Shown piece by piece: positions 9,671-17,365 of a stretch of DNA of 36,320 nucleotides (position 1 is its first letter; every line of letters begins with the position of its first letter). The translations under genes and the position numbers were made by a program. The DNA comes from a virus. The DNA is taken from positions 1 through 36,320 of IMG/VR virus record IMGVR_UViG_3300046794_000174; one strand, written 5' to 3'. Under the pieces are notes generated by a model. It had not been told where the DNA came from. It saw only the letters and a program-made list of their open reading frames with translations, and did not search any database.

Positions 9671-11731
9671 CTAGTTTGCGATTGAGACTTCCATGGTCAT
9701 GGAAGTGATGGTGATGGGGAGCGGGTCGCTCTGCCGCACCACGATAGCGGCGTCGCTTTCCCAGTCGGGCCGCACGTCGATTTCGATCTCGTCAGTGCGT
9801 AGCGCCGGCGCTACTCCATAGGGTTCGGTCGTACGCTGCTTGTACTGCACGAGTTGGTCGACGGAGGGGCCGGCGAAGATGCCGCTGGAATTCACGACGC
9901 GCATCCACACCTTGTTCACGTTCTTGACGCGCCCTTGGCCGTACCCTGTGTCGATCGACGCGGCCAGCGGCAGCGTCTTGGCGTCCGCTGTGATTGGCAG
10001 TCCAACCTGGACGACGCTCGCCGGGTTGTCGAGCGTGATCTGGCCGCCCGTGACCACGCGCTGGGGATGCACCGCGCCGTCGGCAAGAATGCTGACGGTC
10101 TTGCCCTCCAGCCAATCCAAGCCCGTGATCGTGGTCGTGGCCGCCCCGCTGTAGGTGGCCCCGCTGTCGACGAAGAAGGCGTTTGCAAGCTCTACGAACC
10201 TGCGGCTGCTCTGGCGCTCGATGTACCGCCGGTCGACGCCGCCGATGGTCCGGCGCACGATCACATACAGCACGTCCTCGCGCCCCTCGGCCACGACGGC
10301 GCAGGATTCGAACACGCCATCAGTGTCGTGCTGATGCCATGCGCCGACCTGCTGCTCCGGGACATACGTCAGGCCCAGCAGCTTGCCCGAGCTGCTGACG
10401 GCCCACACGATCGGCAATGGCGCCTTCGCGTACGCCATGTCGACCAGGTCGTAATCGTCGAAGAGGTGTGTAGAGCGGAGCGACAGGTCACCGGAGACGT
10501 AACCGCCCGACTCGCGCGAATACGACATCTCGCGCATATGGCCGCCGCGCGCGGCGCCATACAGCAAATTGCTGTTGATGGTGCAGGGCTGGACATTACT
10601 CGCGCCGATATACGACTGCGGCTTCACGGAAATGCTGGTTGGCGTCAGTGCATCGGTATTGATCGATGTGACGCGGAACTCTGCCGAGCTGGTCAACACG
10701 AGCAGGTCCGACAGCGGCACGAGGTGTCGGATCGTGTTCGCTTGCAGTGCCGCGATGCGGAAGGCAATACGGTCGTCGTCCTTCGTCGGCAACGAGTACG
10801 ACATGTCCGCTTCCGTACCCGCGCGAGTCATCCAGATTTTCTGCGGTGCGTTCGTGGTCCCGCCGAAATTGCGCCGCTGCTCGTAATAGCTGACGGCTGC
10901 CGGGTAGTCGCCGGCAACTTGGAACACCGGGTCATACGTCGGCGGCGTCAGCGACAGGTCGGCGGCGATATTGTCGTCGACCAGGCTGTTGTCGGTCGTG
11001 CGCCCAATGTAGCCGTATGTGCCCCCTAATTTTTTGTAGACCGCGTATTGGGTCGTCCCCGTGATGGCGCCCGCCGGTGGCGTCCAGCTGATTGTGTTCT
11101 TGGCGCCAGTTGCGAAGATGTTGTTCTGGCAGGTTCCCGCACTGCTTGCGGCCGACTGGGTGAGCAGGTCGCTCGAAAACGTGGTGACCACGTACGAGTA
11201 GTCATACTGGGTGCCCGCGCCGCTGGAGGCTGCAGCGACTGCTGTCGGCGGCTGAACCTGTGGCGTGAACGCGATTGCGACCAGAGTCCAGTTCGTCGGG
11301 CCCAGGCGTCGCAGTTCTCTTGGGGCATAGTTCGGGTGCACGAGGGTGAGCACGTCGCCAGATTGAATGAAGTGGATGTCGAACAGGTCTGCTTCGGCGT
11401 ATGGATTGGCGATCTCGTACGGCACGCCCCCACTCAACACCGTGGCCCCGTTTGTATGGAAACGGAAGCAGCCAGCGCCCAGCTCCAGAATCATGGTCTG
11501 CGTAGTCGAGAACGTGAATGGCAGCAGGCGCACACGTTTCGTCGAATCCTTCACCTCGCGCACGAATGCGAAGCCGGCCCGGTTCTCGATCGGACCTTGG
11601 GGCTTCGCGACGAAGTTGCGGCACAGGGCCACGCCCGTCTGGAACTTGGCATCGCTGATCTGGCCGAAGAATTCTGGGGTGAGCTCGCCACCGTTAAAGC
11701 TGGCGCGGTAAGTCCTCATGTTGGCGCCCAT
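9671..11731 (-). CDS. Tail nozzle / tail tubular protein B-like
   Basis: 686 residues from ATG 11731, chosen because GGAG lies 8 nt upstream and the codon follows the adaptor stop as TGATATG. The first 60 residues (FNGGELTPEFFGQ, then GPIENRAGFAF) are typical of the large nozzle protein of BPP-1-type and other podoviruses, which forms the distal tail tube below the adaptor. The rest is beta-rich, with a fibronectin-like stretch near 170-260 (PPTAVAAASSGAGTQYDYSYVVT) and later blade-like repeats. It lies 1 bp from the adaptor gene upstream and 11 bp from the core protein downstream. Family assignment is good; no enzymatic motif is seen. Confidence 0.8.
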   Translation of the reverse strand: MGANMRTYRASFNGGELTPEFFGQISDAKFQTGVALCRNFVAKPQGPIENRAGFAFVREVKDSTKRVRLLPFTFSTTQTMILELGAGCFRFHTNGATVLSGGVPYEIANPYAEADLFDIHFIQSGDVLTLVHPNYAPRELRRLGPTNWTLVAIAFTPQVQPPTAVAAASSGAGTQYDYSYVVTTFSSDLLTQSAASSAGTCQNNIFATGAKNTISWTPPAGAITGTTQYAVYKKLGGTYGYIGRTTDNSLVDDNIAADLSLTPPTYDPVFQVAGDYPAAVSYYEQRRNFGGTTNAPQKIWMTRAGTEADMSYSLPTKDDDRIAFRIAALQANTIRHLVPLSDLLVLTSSAEFRVTSINTDALTPTSISVKPQSYIGASNVQPCTINSNLLYGAARGGHMREMSYSRESGGYVSGDLSLRSTHLFDDYDLVDMAYAKAPLPIVWAVSSSGKLLGLTYVPEQQVGAWHQHDTDGVFESCAVVAEGREDVLYVIVRRTIGGVDRRYIERQSSRRFVELANAFFVDSGATYSGAATTTITGLDWLEGKTVSILADGAVHPQRVVTGGQITLDNPASVVQVGLPITADAKTLPLAASIDTGYGQGRVKNVNKVWMRVVNSSGIFAGPSVDQLVQYKQRTTEPYGVAPALRTDEIEIDVRPDWESDAAIVVRQSDPLPITITSMTMEVSIAN

Positions 11732-11732
11732 A

Positions 11733-12398
11733 TCAACGGCTCCAGGGATACGCCTGATGTTGGCGCTCGCGCTGCTGGTTCGCACTCGACACCGCGGCAC
11801 TGCCCAGCAACCCCATCGCGATCTTCAGCATGGCCTGGCCGACGCTGATGCCGGTTTCTCCCTTCAGCACAGGGCCGGCAAGGTAGCTGGCCAGATACCA
11901 GCCCAGGGCGTCCCGGAAGAGGGGCGAGAACTTGCTCGTGTCGGCGATCGAGCGGGTGTAGCGTGCCAGCGCATTCGACTGGTTCGTGAGGACGACCTTG
12001 TTGCCGGTCGTCGCGTCGGTCTCGGTGGTGAATTCGCGCGGCGTGTATGTCGTGAGCAATCCGAACGTAGCGCCGTGATAGAAACCATCGCACGGATAGG
12101 ACTGCGCGATGTCGCCGGTGGCATCGGCCGGCAAAATGGCCAGCACCTTGAGGCAATCGCTGGGCTGCGCATAGGCGTGCTGCCATTGTGGGAATGGGTT
12201 GACCAGCTCGGCCAGCTGGGCGCGCGTGGTCGCGAAGCCCCATTCCTGCATTTCGAGCAGGGAGTCGCGCGCGATTGGGTACCAGCGCGCGCAGTGCTCG
12301 GCCTGGGCCGATCCTTCAGGTGGGTTGATGCTGGCGACGGTGGCACTGTCGCCCAGGTGTGCGAGGGCCAGATTGCAGATTTCTACTTCGGATGACAT
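11733..12398 (-). CDS. Head-tail adaptor / tail tubular protein A-like
   Basis: 221 residues beginning SSEVEICNLALAHLGDS, the standard opening of T7 gp11-like adaptor (gatekeeper) proteins, whose N-terminal helices recur as 'ALaaLGd'. Later AEHCARWYPIARDSLLE and the C-terminal helical bundle agree with that family. The protein docks on the portal and receives the nozzle. It is the first gene after the strong terminator at 12415-12445, so it may need read-through or antitermination to be expressed with the head genes; no separate promoter was found in the short gap. It is followed 1 bp later by the nozzle gene. Confidence 0.82.
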   Translation of the reverse strand: MSSEVEICNLALAHLGDSATVASINPPEGSAQAEHCARWYPIARDSLLEMQEWGFATTRAQLAELVNPFPQWQHAYAQPSDCLKVLAILPADATGDIAQSYPCDGFYHGATFGLLTTYTPREFTTETDATTGNKVVLTNQSNALARYTRSIADTSKFSPLFRDALGWYLASYLAGPVLKGETGISVGQAMLKIAMGLLGSAAVSSANQQRERQHQAYPWSR

Positions 12399-12414
12399 GC
12401 GGTTCTCCAGAATG

Positions 12415-12445
12415 AAAAAAGGGCGACCCCGAGAGATCGCCCTTT
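12415..12445 (-). terminator. Strong intrinsic terminator between head and tail genes
   Basis: On the minus strand AAAGGGCGA pairs perfectly with TCGCCCTTT around a 10-nt loop and runs into TTTTTT. It lies between the stop of the 193-aa gene (12477) and the adaptor start (12398). The stem has 9 pairs, 6 of them G:C or C:G. Confidence 0.88.
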
Positions 12446-12476
12446 GTCATGGTCGGGGTGCTGGCGAGGCGCCGGA

Positions 12477-13058
12477 TCAGCCCTTGGCTTTGCCGGCGGC
12501 CTTGTCGGTCGGCTTGTCGTCGGCGGGCGCTGCCGGCGCGGCCGGTTCAGCTGCCGATGCGGCCTGCGTGGTCTGTGCCTGGACCAGGGCCGCCGCGAGC
12601 ACGGACATGTTGTGCGCGGCCTCGGCCAGCTTCGTCGCCGATTCCTGTTGCAGCGCCAGCATCTTTTCCATGCGTTCGGCATGCTCAGCGCGCTCTTCGG
12701 CCAGAGCCTTCGCGAACTGCTCAGCGAACTTGGTCGGATCGCCGACGGCGCTTTCCTGGTTGGCGGCGATCATCGTGGCGACGCGCTGCTTGTTCGACTG
12801 CTCGTACTCGGCGGCGCGGGCGCGGCCTTCGTCGCACAGCGGCTCGAGGTTGTCGGCCGGCAGACCGTCGTAATTGGCGACCTGGCCAGCCTCGAAAATC
12901 TGGTTGCCGATCAGGGATTTCTCCTTTACGCGGTACTGGACCGGCTTGCGCGGCGCGCCGACTTCGCTTGCGTCGGCGGCTTCGATCATGCAGCCGGCCA
13001 TCAGCGCGGCGGCCATCATGTTGGCGCCGAGGCGCGAATGCTTGAGATGACGGTTCAT
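12477..13058 (-). CDS. Virion-region protein of unknown function with N-terminal hydrophobic segment
   Basis: 193 residues from ATG 13058 (SD AGGAAAG about 7 nt upstream). Residues 11-28 (LGANMMAAALMAG) form a short hydrophobic stretch followed by a Cys, resembling a poor lipobox or signal peptide. Residues ~38-75 contain YRVKEKSLIGNQIFEAGQV and LPADNLEPL, a short domain that recurs in late regions of related phages. The middle is a charged helix (about 110-150) likely to form a coiled coil, and the tail is a disordered Ala/Pro/Lys segment. It lies between the cement protein and the tail adaptor, upstream of a terminator. No function can be assigned. Confidence 0.6.
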   Translation of the reverse strand: MNRHLKHSRLGANMMAAALMAGCMIEAADASEVGAPRKPVQYRVKEKSLIGNQIFEAGQVANYDGLPADNLEPLCDEGRARAAEYEQSNKQRVATMIAANQESAVGDPTKFAEQFAKALAEERAEHAERMEKMLALQQESATKLAEAAHNMSVLAAALVQAQTTQAASAAEPAAPAAPADDKPTDKAAGKAKG

Positions 13059-13088
13059 ATTCTTTCCTATGTCAGGGGAAGATAGGCA

Positions 13089-13101
13089 GGGGCGTGGCCC
13101 C
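13089..13101. other. Small intercistronic hairpin
   Basis: GGGGC-GTG-GCCCC between the cement-protein stop and the next start. It is a tight GC stem without a U-tract, so more likely an mRNA-stability or pausing element than a terminator. Confidence 0.3.
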
Positions 13102-13118
13102 CACCACTTCATGGTTTA

Positions 13119-13607
13119 TCAGGAGACCGAATAGCCCGACTTCAGGCTGGTCTGGCGCGTCTGGACGTTCTTCGTGACAGCCGCGGCCACCGCGAAAGTA
13201 GCGATCGCGCCCGTGTTCACGTAGCGGGCGCCCACGTAGCGCTTCGGCGCGTACGGCGCGGCCGGATCCCAGTGCAGCGGCACGATGGTGCCGGCCGCCA
13301 GGTTGGCGATCGGGATGTCATCCGTCTGATTGATGACTTGCACGTTGGTGGTCAGCGCTGCGTCGTCCGCCTGGATGAGCTGGAAGCGCACATTGGTGCC
13401 GACGGTCGGGGCGGTGAGCACGGAAAATTCCACGTACAGTTCTTCGCCGACGCCGGTATCGGCCGCCTGGTTGCCGCCGATGGTCAGCGGCGCGGTGTCG
13501 ATCGTGTTGGCCGACAGGATGGAGCCGGCACCGTTCACCGCTTGGCCGGTCAGCACGCCGGCGGCAGAGTACGAACCGGAGAGGAGCATTGCTGCGTCGA
13601 GGATCAT
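13119..13607 (-). CDS. Bbp16-like capsid cement (decoration) protein
   Basis: 162 residues, beta-rich, Ala/Thr/Val-rich and lacking Cys. It matches the Bbp16 family of capsid cement proteins in its opening (ILDAAMLLSG), the GEELYVEFSV strand region, the TNVRFQLIQADDAA segment and RYVGARYV near the C-terminus. In BPP-1 this protein clamps capsomers together on the outside of the shell. It sits directly after the capsid gene (28 bp), as expected. The start ATG 13607 has an AAGGAA-type SD. Confidence 0.8.
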   Translation of the reverse strand: MILDAAMLLSGSYSAAGVLTGQAVNGAGSILSANTIDTAPLTIGGNQAADTGVGEELYVEFSVLTAPTVGTNVRFQLIQADDAALTTNVQVINQTDDIPIANLAAGTIVPLHWDPAAPYAPKRYVGARYVNTGAIATFAVAAAVTKNVQTRQTSLKSGYSVS

Positions 13608-13635
13608 GATTCTTTCCTTATTCAGTGGGACGCGG

Positions 13636-14655
13636 TTACACCACGCGCGACTCGGTGTTCAGCAGCTGGTCGACCTTGCGCAGCGGGATGCCCATGAAGT
13701 TGGTCATCTTGTACGCATTGCCAAACTGGTTCGTGGCACTCTCGATCGACAGGGCGGTGTTCGACTTGTTGAGCGCGGCCACGCGCAGCATCGAGTACAC
13801 CGTGCGGTTCGCGTAGAACACCGGGCGGCCCATGGCCAGATTCGGTGGGCGATCCATGGCGCGGATCATCAGGTTGATGATCGCGGTCGCGGCTGCGGCT
13901 GCTTGGGTAGCGGTCTGGCCGGTCAGGTCGGACACGTTGATATTGCAGATGCGGACCACGTAGCGCCAGTCCTTGACCACCAGGCCGTTCTTCCACTGGT
14001 ACAGCGCGCGCAGCGCCTGGAAGAAGTTGCCGTTCGCATCCGGCACCGACTCTTCGCCCAGGTCCTGGTGTTGCAGGCCAGCCTTCGAGCCTTTCGGGAA
14101 CGGGCAGAACACGGTGTTCTCGCCCCACACGACCAGGTAAATCGAGGTGTTGTTCGAGCCCGTACCGCCGGCGTCCAGGATGTTCTGGGCGTTGCCCGCG
14201 CTCAGCGAGCTGTAGCGGGTTTGCAGGCCGAGGAACTGGCGCGGGTCCGTGCCCGGGTTGCCGTAGAACATGGCGCCGGCCATGGTCTGGTTCATCGCCT
14301 CGATGAAGGCTTCGTCTTCCGACAGGCGGAATGCGGCCTCGTTGCCGTTCAGCTTGGCCAGCTCGACGTCGATGTGCGAGCGCGCTTCCAGGATGCCGCA
14401 TGCCTCGTCGACCTGCGTGCTGGTCGATTTGGAGGTCGGAACGCCCTGGTTGATCATGCGGTAGAAGACCTGCGGCAGGCCCGTGCGGATGGTGACGCGG
14501 TGGCCGGTCGGCAGGTTGCCTTCCTTGAACACTGCATCTTCCAGAATCTCGTTGGTTTGGGACAGGAGCTCAGCCACCTTCGGCACCTGGCCATCGGGGT
14601 CGAGACGCTTTGCCCAGTCGGCGAGGGTGAGGGCGCCAGCTGCTAAAAGTGCCAT
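13636..14655 (-). CDS. Major capsid protein (BPP-1 Bbp17-like)
   Basis: 339 residues. The N-terminus (ALTLADWAKRLDPDGQ, then NEILEDAVFKEGNLPTGHRVT) and the C-terminus (AYKMTNFMGIPLRKVDQLL) are typical of the HK97-fold capsid family of BPP-1-like podoviruses. The scaffold gene upstream and cement gene downstream fit. It is preceded by a 104-bp gap with late promoter copy 3 and an SD (GGAG, 9 nt before ATG 14655). Placing a private promoter before the most abundant virion protein makes sense. No cleaved propeptide is evident. Confidence 0.87.
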   Translation of the reverse strand: MALLAAGALTLADWAKRLDPDGQVPKVAELLSQTNEILEDAVFKEGNLPTGHRVTIRTGLPQVFYRMINQGVPTSKSTSTQVDEACGILEARSHIDVELAKLNGNEAAFRLSEDEAFIEAMNQTMAGAMFYGNPGTDPRQFLGLQTRYSSLSAGNAQNILDAGGTGSNNTSIYLVVWGENTVFCPFPKGSKAGLQHQDLGEESVPDANGNFFQALRALYQWKNGLVVKDWRYVVRICNINVSDLTGQTATQAAAAATAIINLMIRAMDRPPNLAMGRPVFYANRTVYSMLRVAALNKSNTALSIESATNQFGNAYKMTNFMGIPLRKVDQLLNTESRVV

Positions 14656-14708
14656 ATCTTGTTTCTCCAGTGGTGGGGTATGACCGATAAGTGCTTCGGT
14701 GAAACTGA

Positions 14709-14740
14709 AGAGTAGATAAGGCGCGCGGCGGTACGTATAC
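14709..14740 (-). promoter_or_regulatory. Predicted late promoter (copy 3), before the major capsid gene
   Basis: GGTACGTATAC at 14730-14740, then 15 bp and TACTCT (14714-14709) on the minus strand. Predicted start is near 14702, a 47-nt leader. This copy is embedded in a longer palindrome (GGCGGTATACGTACCGCC), so an RNA hairpin is an alternative reading. A shifted -10 TTATCT is also possible. Confidence 0.6.
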
Positions 14741-14759
14741 CGCCACGGGAGGGAGGAGA

Positions 14760-15479
14760 TTACTTCTTCGAAGCGGCGCTGCCGTACAGGACTTCGGCAG
14801 CCGAGCGGTTAGCGCTGGCCGGAGCGCCGCCGGTGACGATGCGGTCCTCGCTGATGGCCTTGCCGGCGCGGACCATGAAGCGCACGACGTCCGGATGGTT
14901 ACCCAGGCCGGTCTGGTCCAGCATGGTCTTCAGCTCGGGCGTGCCGAACGTGTCGATCGCCTTGCGCGCGAAGCCCAGGTTCTCGGCCAGCTTGTCGCCG
15001 CCGAATTCCTTGTCGCTGGTCGACGCCGCGGCCCAGTCGGTGCGCAGCTGCTCGAGCTGGGCGGACTGCTGCTTCGCCATCACCGGCGCCATCTTGTCGA
15101 TCAGCTTCTGGGCGGCGTCCTGCGGCAAGTTCAGTTCGCGCGCCGCCGTCTCGAACTCGGTCATCACGGCGGCGTCCAGCGTGGAGCCTTCCGGCGCGGT
15201 GAACGGTTCGTACTTCTCGGGCGCACCGGTCTTGGCCGCTGCTTCCTCGGCTGCCTTGGCTGCGGCCTGGTCGGCGGCGATCTGCTCCGGGGTCTTCGTC
15301 CCTTCGTCAGCGGCCTCGCCAGTTTTCTCGCCCGGGGATGACGTCGTTTGCGTGGTTTCGCCAGCTGCTTCGCCAGTTCCGGCGGCAGGGGCGGATGCGC
15401 CATTGGCTACCGGCGCAGCAGCTGCAGGCGTCGCGGGCGTGGCCGGTGCTGCTTCGGTGATCAGGGTTCCGTCGGACAT
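14760..15479 (-). CDS. Capsid scaffolding protein
   Basis: 239 residues, acidic and low in aromatic residues. The N-terminal ~80 residues are disordered Ala/Pro/Thr/Glu-rich, residues ~75-100 hold an Ala/Glu helix (AAAKAAEEAAAKTG), and residues 120-190 form amphipathic helices. It ends SAAEVLYGSAASKK. The 'AxxVLYG/P' tail recurs in podovirus scaffolds and is the likely coat-binding end. Located directly upstream of the capsid gene. The same SAA(D/E)VLYG motif ends the 108-aa protein at 17019-17345. The start ATG 15479 overlaps the end of the Bbp19-like gene by 19 bp. Confidence 0.82.
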   Translation of the reverse strand: MSDGTLITEAAPATPATPAAAAPVANGASAPAAGTGEAAGETTQTTSSPGEKTGEAADEGTKTPEQIAADQAAAKAAEEAAAKTGAPEKYEPFTAPEGSTLDAAVMTEFETAARELNLPQDAAQKLIDKMAPVMAKQQSAQLEQLRTDWAAASTSDKEFGGDKLAENLGFARKAIDTFGTPELKTMLDQTGLGNHPDVVRFMVRAGKAISEDRIVTGGAPASANRSAAEVLYGSAASKK

Positions 15480-15784
15480 TGCGATTGCTCCTTCATCATG
15501 ATGGGGTAGAGGTCAGGGCATAGCTCGTGGATCTGCGCGAGCAGGCGCAGGCCTTCCGAGCGGCGCCCTTCGTTGAAAGCCATGGTCATGGCGGTGGGGT
15601 CGAAACTGGACTGGAAGACGCCGGCGGCGGCCAGCTGGCGCCATACGATGCGGCGGCCGCGCGGGTCGGCCATCAGCCACTTGAAGTCGGCGACTTCCTG
15701 CTTGCGCGCGAGTTCCCGGCGCTTCGCTTCGTCCTCGCGCTGCGTGTCCTGCTGGTGGGTATCGAGGGGGTCAAAGTCTTCCAT
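15461..15784 (-). CDS. Bbp19-like small phage protein
   Basis: 107 residues if started at ATG 15784 (MEDFDPLD); an in-frame ATG at 15808 would add eight residues. Neither has an SD. Late promoter copy 2 predicts a transcript start near 15785, so 15784 would be read as a leaderless message. The core (FKWLMADPRGRRIVWRQLAA, GVFQSSF, MAFNEGRRSEGLRLL and PDLYPIMM) is the conserved Bbp19 family, found next to scaffold and capsid genes of BPP-1-like phages. Its role is unknown, perhaps in assembly. It overlaps the scaffold gene. Confidence 0.78.
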   Translation of the reverse strand: MEDFDPLDTHQQDTQREDEAKRRELARKQEVADFKWLMADPRGRRIVWRQLAAAGVFQSSFDPTAMTMAFNEGRRSEGLRLLAQIHELCPDLYPIMMKEQSQCPTEP

Positions 15785-15791
15785 GGCCGCC

Positions 15792-15823
15792 ACTGTATGA
15801 GCGGCCATGGACGGTACGTATAC
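15792..15823 (-). promoter_or_regulatory. Predicted late promoter (copy 2), before the Bbp19-like and scaffold genes
   Basis: GGTACGTATAC at 15813-15823, then 15 bp and TACAGT (15797-15792) on the minus strand. TACAGT is the same hexamer used by both early promoters. The motif begins 4 bp after the stop of the SGNH hydrolase. Predicted start near 15785. Confidence 0.65.
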
Positions 15824-15826
15824 AGG

Positions 15827-16999
15827 CTAGGATTTCAGGGCGACGGCTACTGCGCGTGCAACATCGGCATACCCGACGGCAAGCGGGTGCAGCGTGTCGG
15901 AGTACATGCCCAGCGCGTTGCTGACGGCATATGAGCCCCAGCGCTGGGTCAGATTGATGAACGGCAGGTTGTTTGCGAGGGCGATTTGACGGGCAGCGTC
16001 GATGTATTTTGCCTGCACATCGGTGGTGGCCGCCGTGGGGCTGGACGGTATGCCAGACATGATGATCACATCTCCGGTGGTCAGCGCCGCGGTTATGATC
16101 GCCTGCAAGTACGTCGTGTAGCTCGCCATGTCAGTTGCGTTGCTCCAGTCGTTGATCGTCAAACTGATCACAGTCAGGTCCGGCGCAACCTGAGGAAGAT
16201 TGGAGACCGGAGTCACGTTGTTGATGTACGAAGCATTTGCCGTTGCCCAGTCCACGACCTTGGAGCCGTGCCAGCCGAGGTTGCAGACATCGACTTTCTT
16301 GCTGGTCGAGTCGTAGGTAACGACGCCGGCTATGTAGACCGATCCACCAGTCGTGCGCGCGATGTTCAGCACACTTGTGGCGAGCGCCTTGGTGACGATG
16401 ACTTTATTCAGGGCGCCCGATCCGCTCGGCGTGACAGTAGCCAGAGTTGCGCCGCCGTCCGCGTTCACGGTGAACGTGCCGCTGCCCGCCAGGTCGGCAT
16501 ACCAGACTTCTGCCGTGTCCCACGACACCCCGGGCGTAAAGGCCATGGTGTCGGTGATGCCATTGGCGCGCATGCTGTTGCCGTTCAGCACGTACGAGGA
16601 CTGCACCCAGTTGGGCGCGGCCACGCGCGGGTCCGTCGCTGGCAGCATGTTCCTGCCCCAGCACGAGGAGGCCGTAGCCGGTACGTCCGCGCTATTCAGC
16701 AGTGCCGCTAGCAGCGTTGGGTAGGACCCGGGAACGGCATTCGTGGTGCCGCTATTGGCTGAGCCAGTTCCCGCCGTGGTCGAGTCGCCAACCAGCGCCA
16801 GTCGGGCGCGACCGGTGCCCGCGCGCACTGCGCCGATTGCTTTGCGCCAGCGGCGCAGGTTGTTGCTGCTGAAGTTGAGGAATTCGGAAGGGGTCGCCAG
16901 CGTCGGGAAAAACACTTCTTGTCCGTTTACCCTGGCGCCAATCGCGCGGCCGGCTTCATCAATAATAAATTCGCCCTTGAGGGTTTGATTGCCTGACAT
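15827..16999 (-). CDS. SGNH/GDSL-family hydrolase in the head gene cluster
   Basis: 390 residues. Block I is LALVGDSTTAG with nucleophile Ser73, block III-like SLTINDW carries the oxyanion Asn, and block V DTLHP carries the Asp/His pair, so the triad of an SGNH esterase/lipase looks intact. The first ~55 residues (GEFIIDEAGRAIGARVNGQEVFF) are a separate module that may anchor the enzyme to the virion. An insert of ~100 beta-rich residues lies between blocks I and III. A likely reaction is removal of O-acetyl groups from host surface polysaccharide. Its place between portal and scaffold, framed by a late promoter just after its stop, suggests a late-expressed added gene. Start ATG 16999 has GGAG 8 nt upstream. 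Confidence 0.8.
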   Translation of the reverse strand: MSGNQTLKGEFIIDEAGRAIGARVNGQEVFFPTLATPSEFLNFSSNNLRRWRKAIGAVRAGTGRARLALVGDSTTAGTGSANSGTTNAVPGSYPTLLAALLNSADVPATASSCWGRNMLPATDPRVAAPNWVQSSYVLNGNSMRANGITDTMAFTPGVSWDTAEVWYADLAGSGTFTVNADGGATLATVTPSGSGALNKVIVTKALATSVLNIARTTGGSVYIAGVVTYDSTSKKVDVCNLGWHGSKVVDWATANASYINNVTPVSNLPQVAPDLTVISLTINDWSNATDMASYTTYLQAIITAALTTGDVIIMSGIPSSPTAATTDVQAKYIDAARQIALANNLPFINLTQRWGSYAVSNALGMYSDTLHPLAVGYADVARAVAVALKS

Positions 17000-17018
17000 T
17001 TAATTTTCTCCAGTTGAG

Positions 17019-17345
17019 TTACTTGGTGCCGTACAGGACATCCGCCGCCGACTTTGCCGGCATGGCGATGTCCATATCGGTGATCTGCAGGTCGACGCAC
17101 GTCCGCATTTGCTCGCCGTCCTTGCTGGACTGGGTAGCGCGTTGGCTCGTGCCGGTGACCATGACCGTGACCGTGGCCGGCATCGACGTGCCGACCTTCG
17201 GCAGATCGGTGATGCCGAGCTTCTTCAGCGTGTCGTCGTCCAGGTACAGCGTCAGGCCGTACGGGTACTTCGGCAGGCTGTCATCGTCCGGCTCGACGCC
17301 GTACTCGCTCTTCGCTTCTTCTTTCGTCATTGCCAGATTGGGCAT
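17019..17345 (-). CDS. Small head protein sharing the scaffold's C-terminal motif
   Basis: 108 residues from ATG 17345 (MPNLAMTKEEAKSEYG). The middle has YPYGLTLYLDDDTLKKLGI followed by beta-strand-rich MPATVTVMVTGTSQ, reminiscent of small head or portal-associated proteins encoded beside podovirus portals. It ends SAADVLYGTK, nearly the same as SAAEVLYGSAASKK at the end of the scaffold protein. That suggests both bind the same face of the coat or portal. It follows the portal gene by 20 bp. The function is not established; capsid stabilisation or portal recruitment is inferred. Confidence 0.65.
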   Translation of the reverse strand: MPNLAMTKEEAKSEYGVEPDDDSLPKYPYGLTLYLDDDTLKKLGITDLPKVGTSMPATVTVMVTGTSQRATQSSKDGEQMRTCVDLQITDMDIAMPAKSAADVLYGTK

Positions 17346-17365
17346 GTCGGGTTCCTCTCCTGTGC

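Noticed and set aside
14726-14744. Treating the late motif as an RNA hairpin with a UACG tetraloop or as a terminator
   Set aside because: Only the copy at 14730 has an extended stem. The other three keep the 11-mer but not the pairing outside it, and none has a U-tract, so a DNA-binding site explains the set better.
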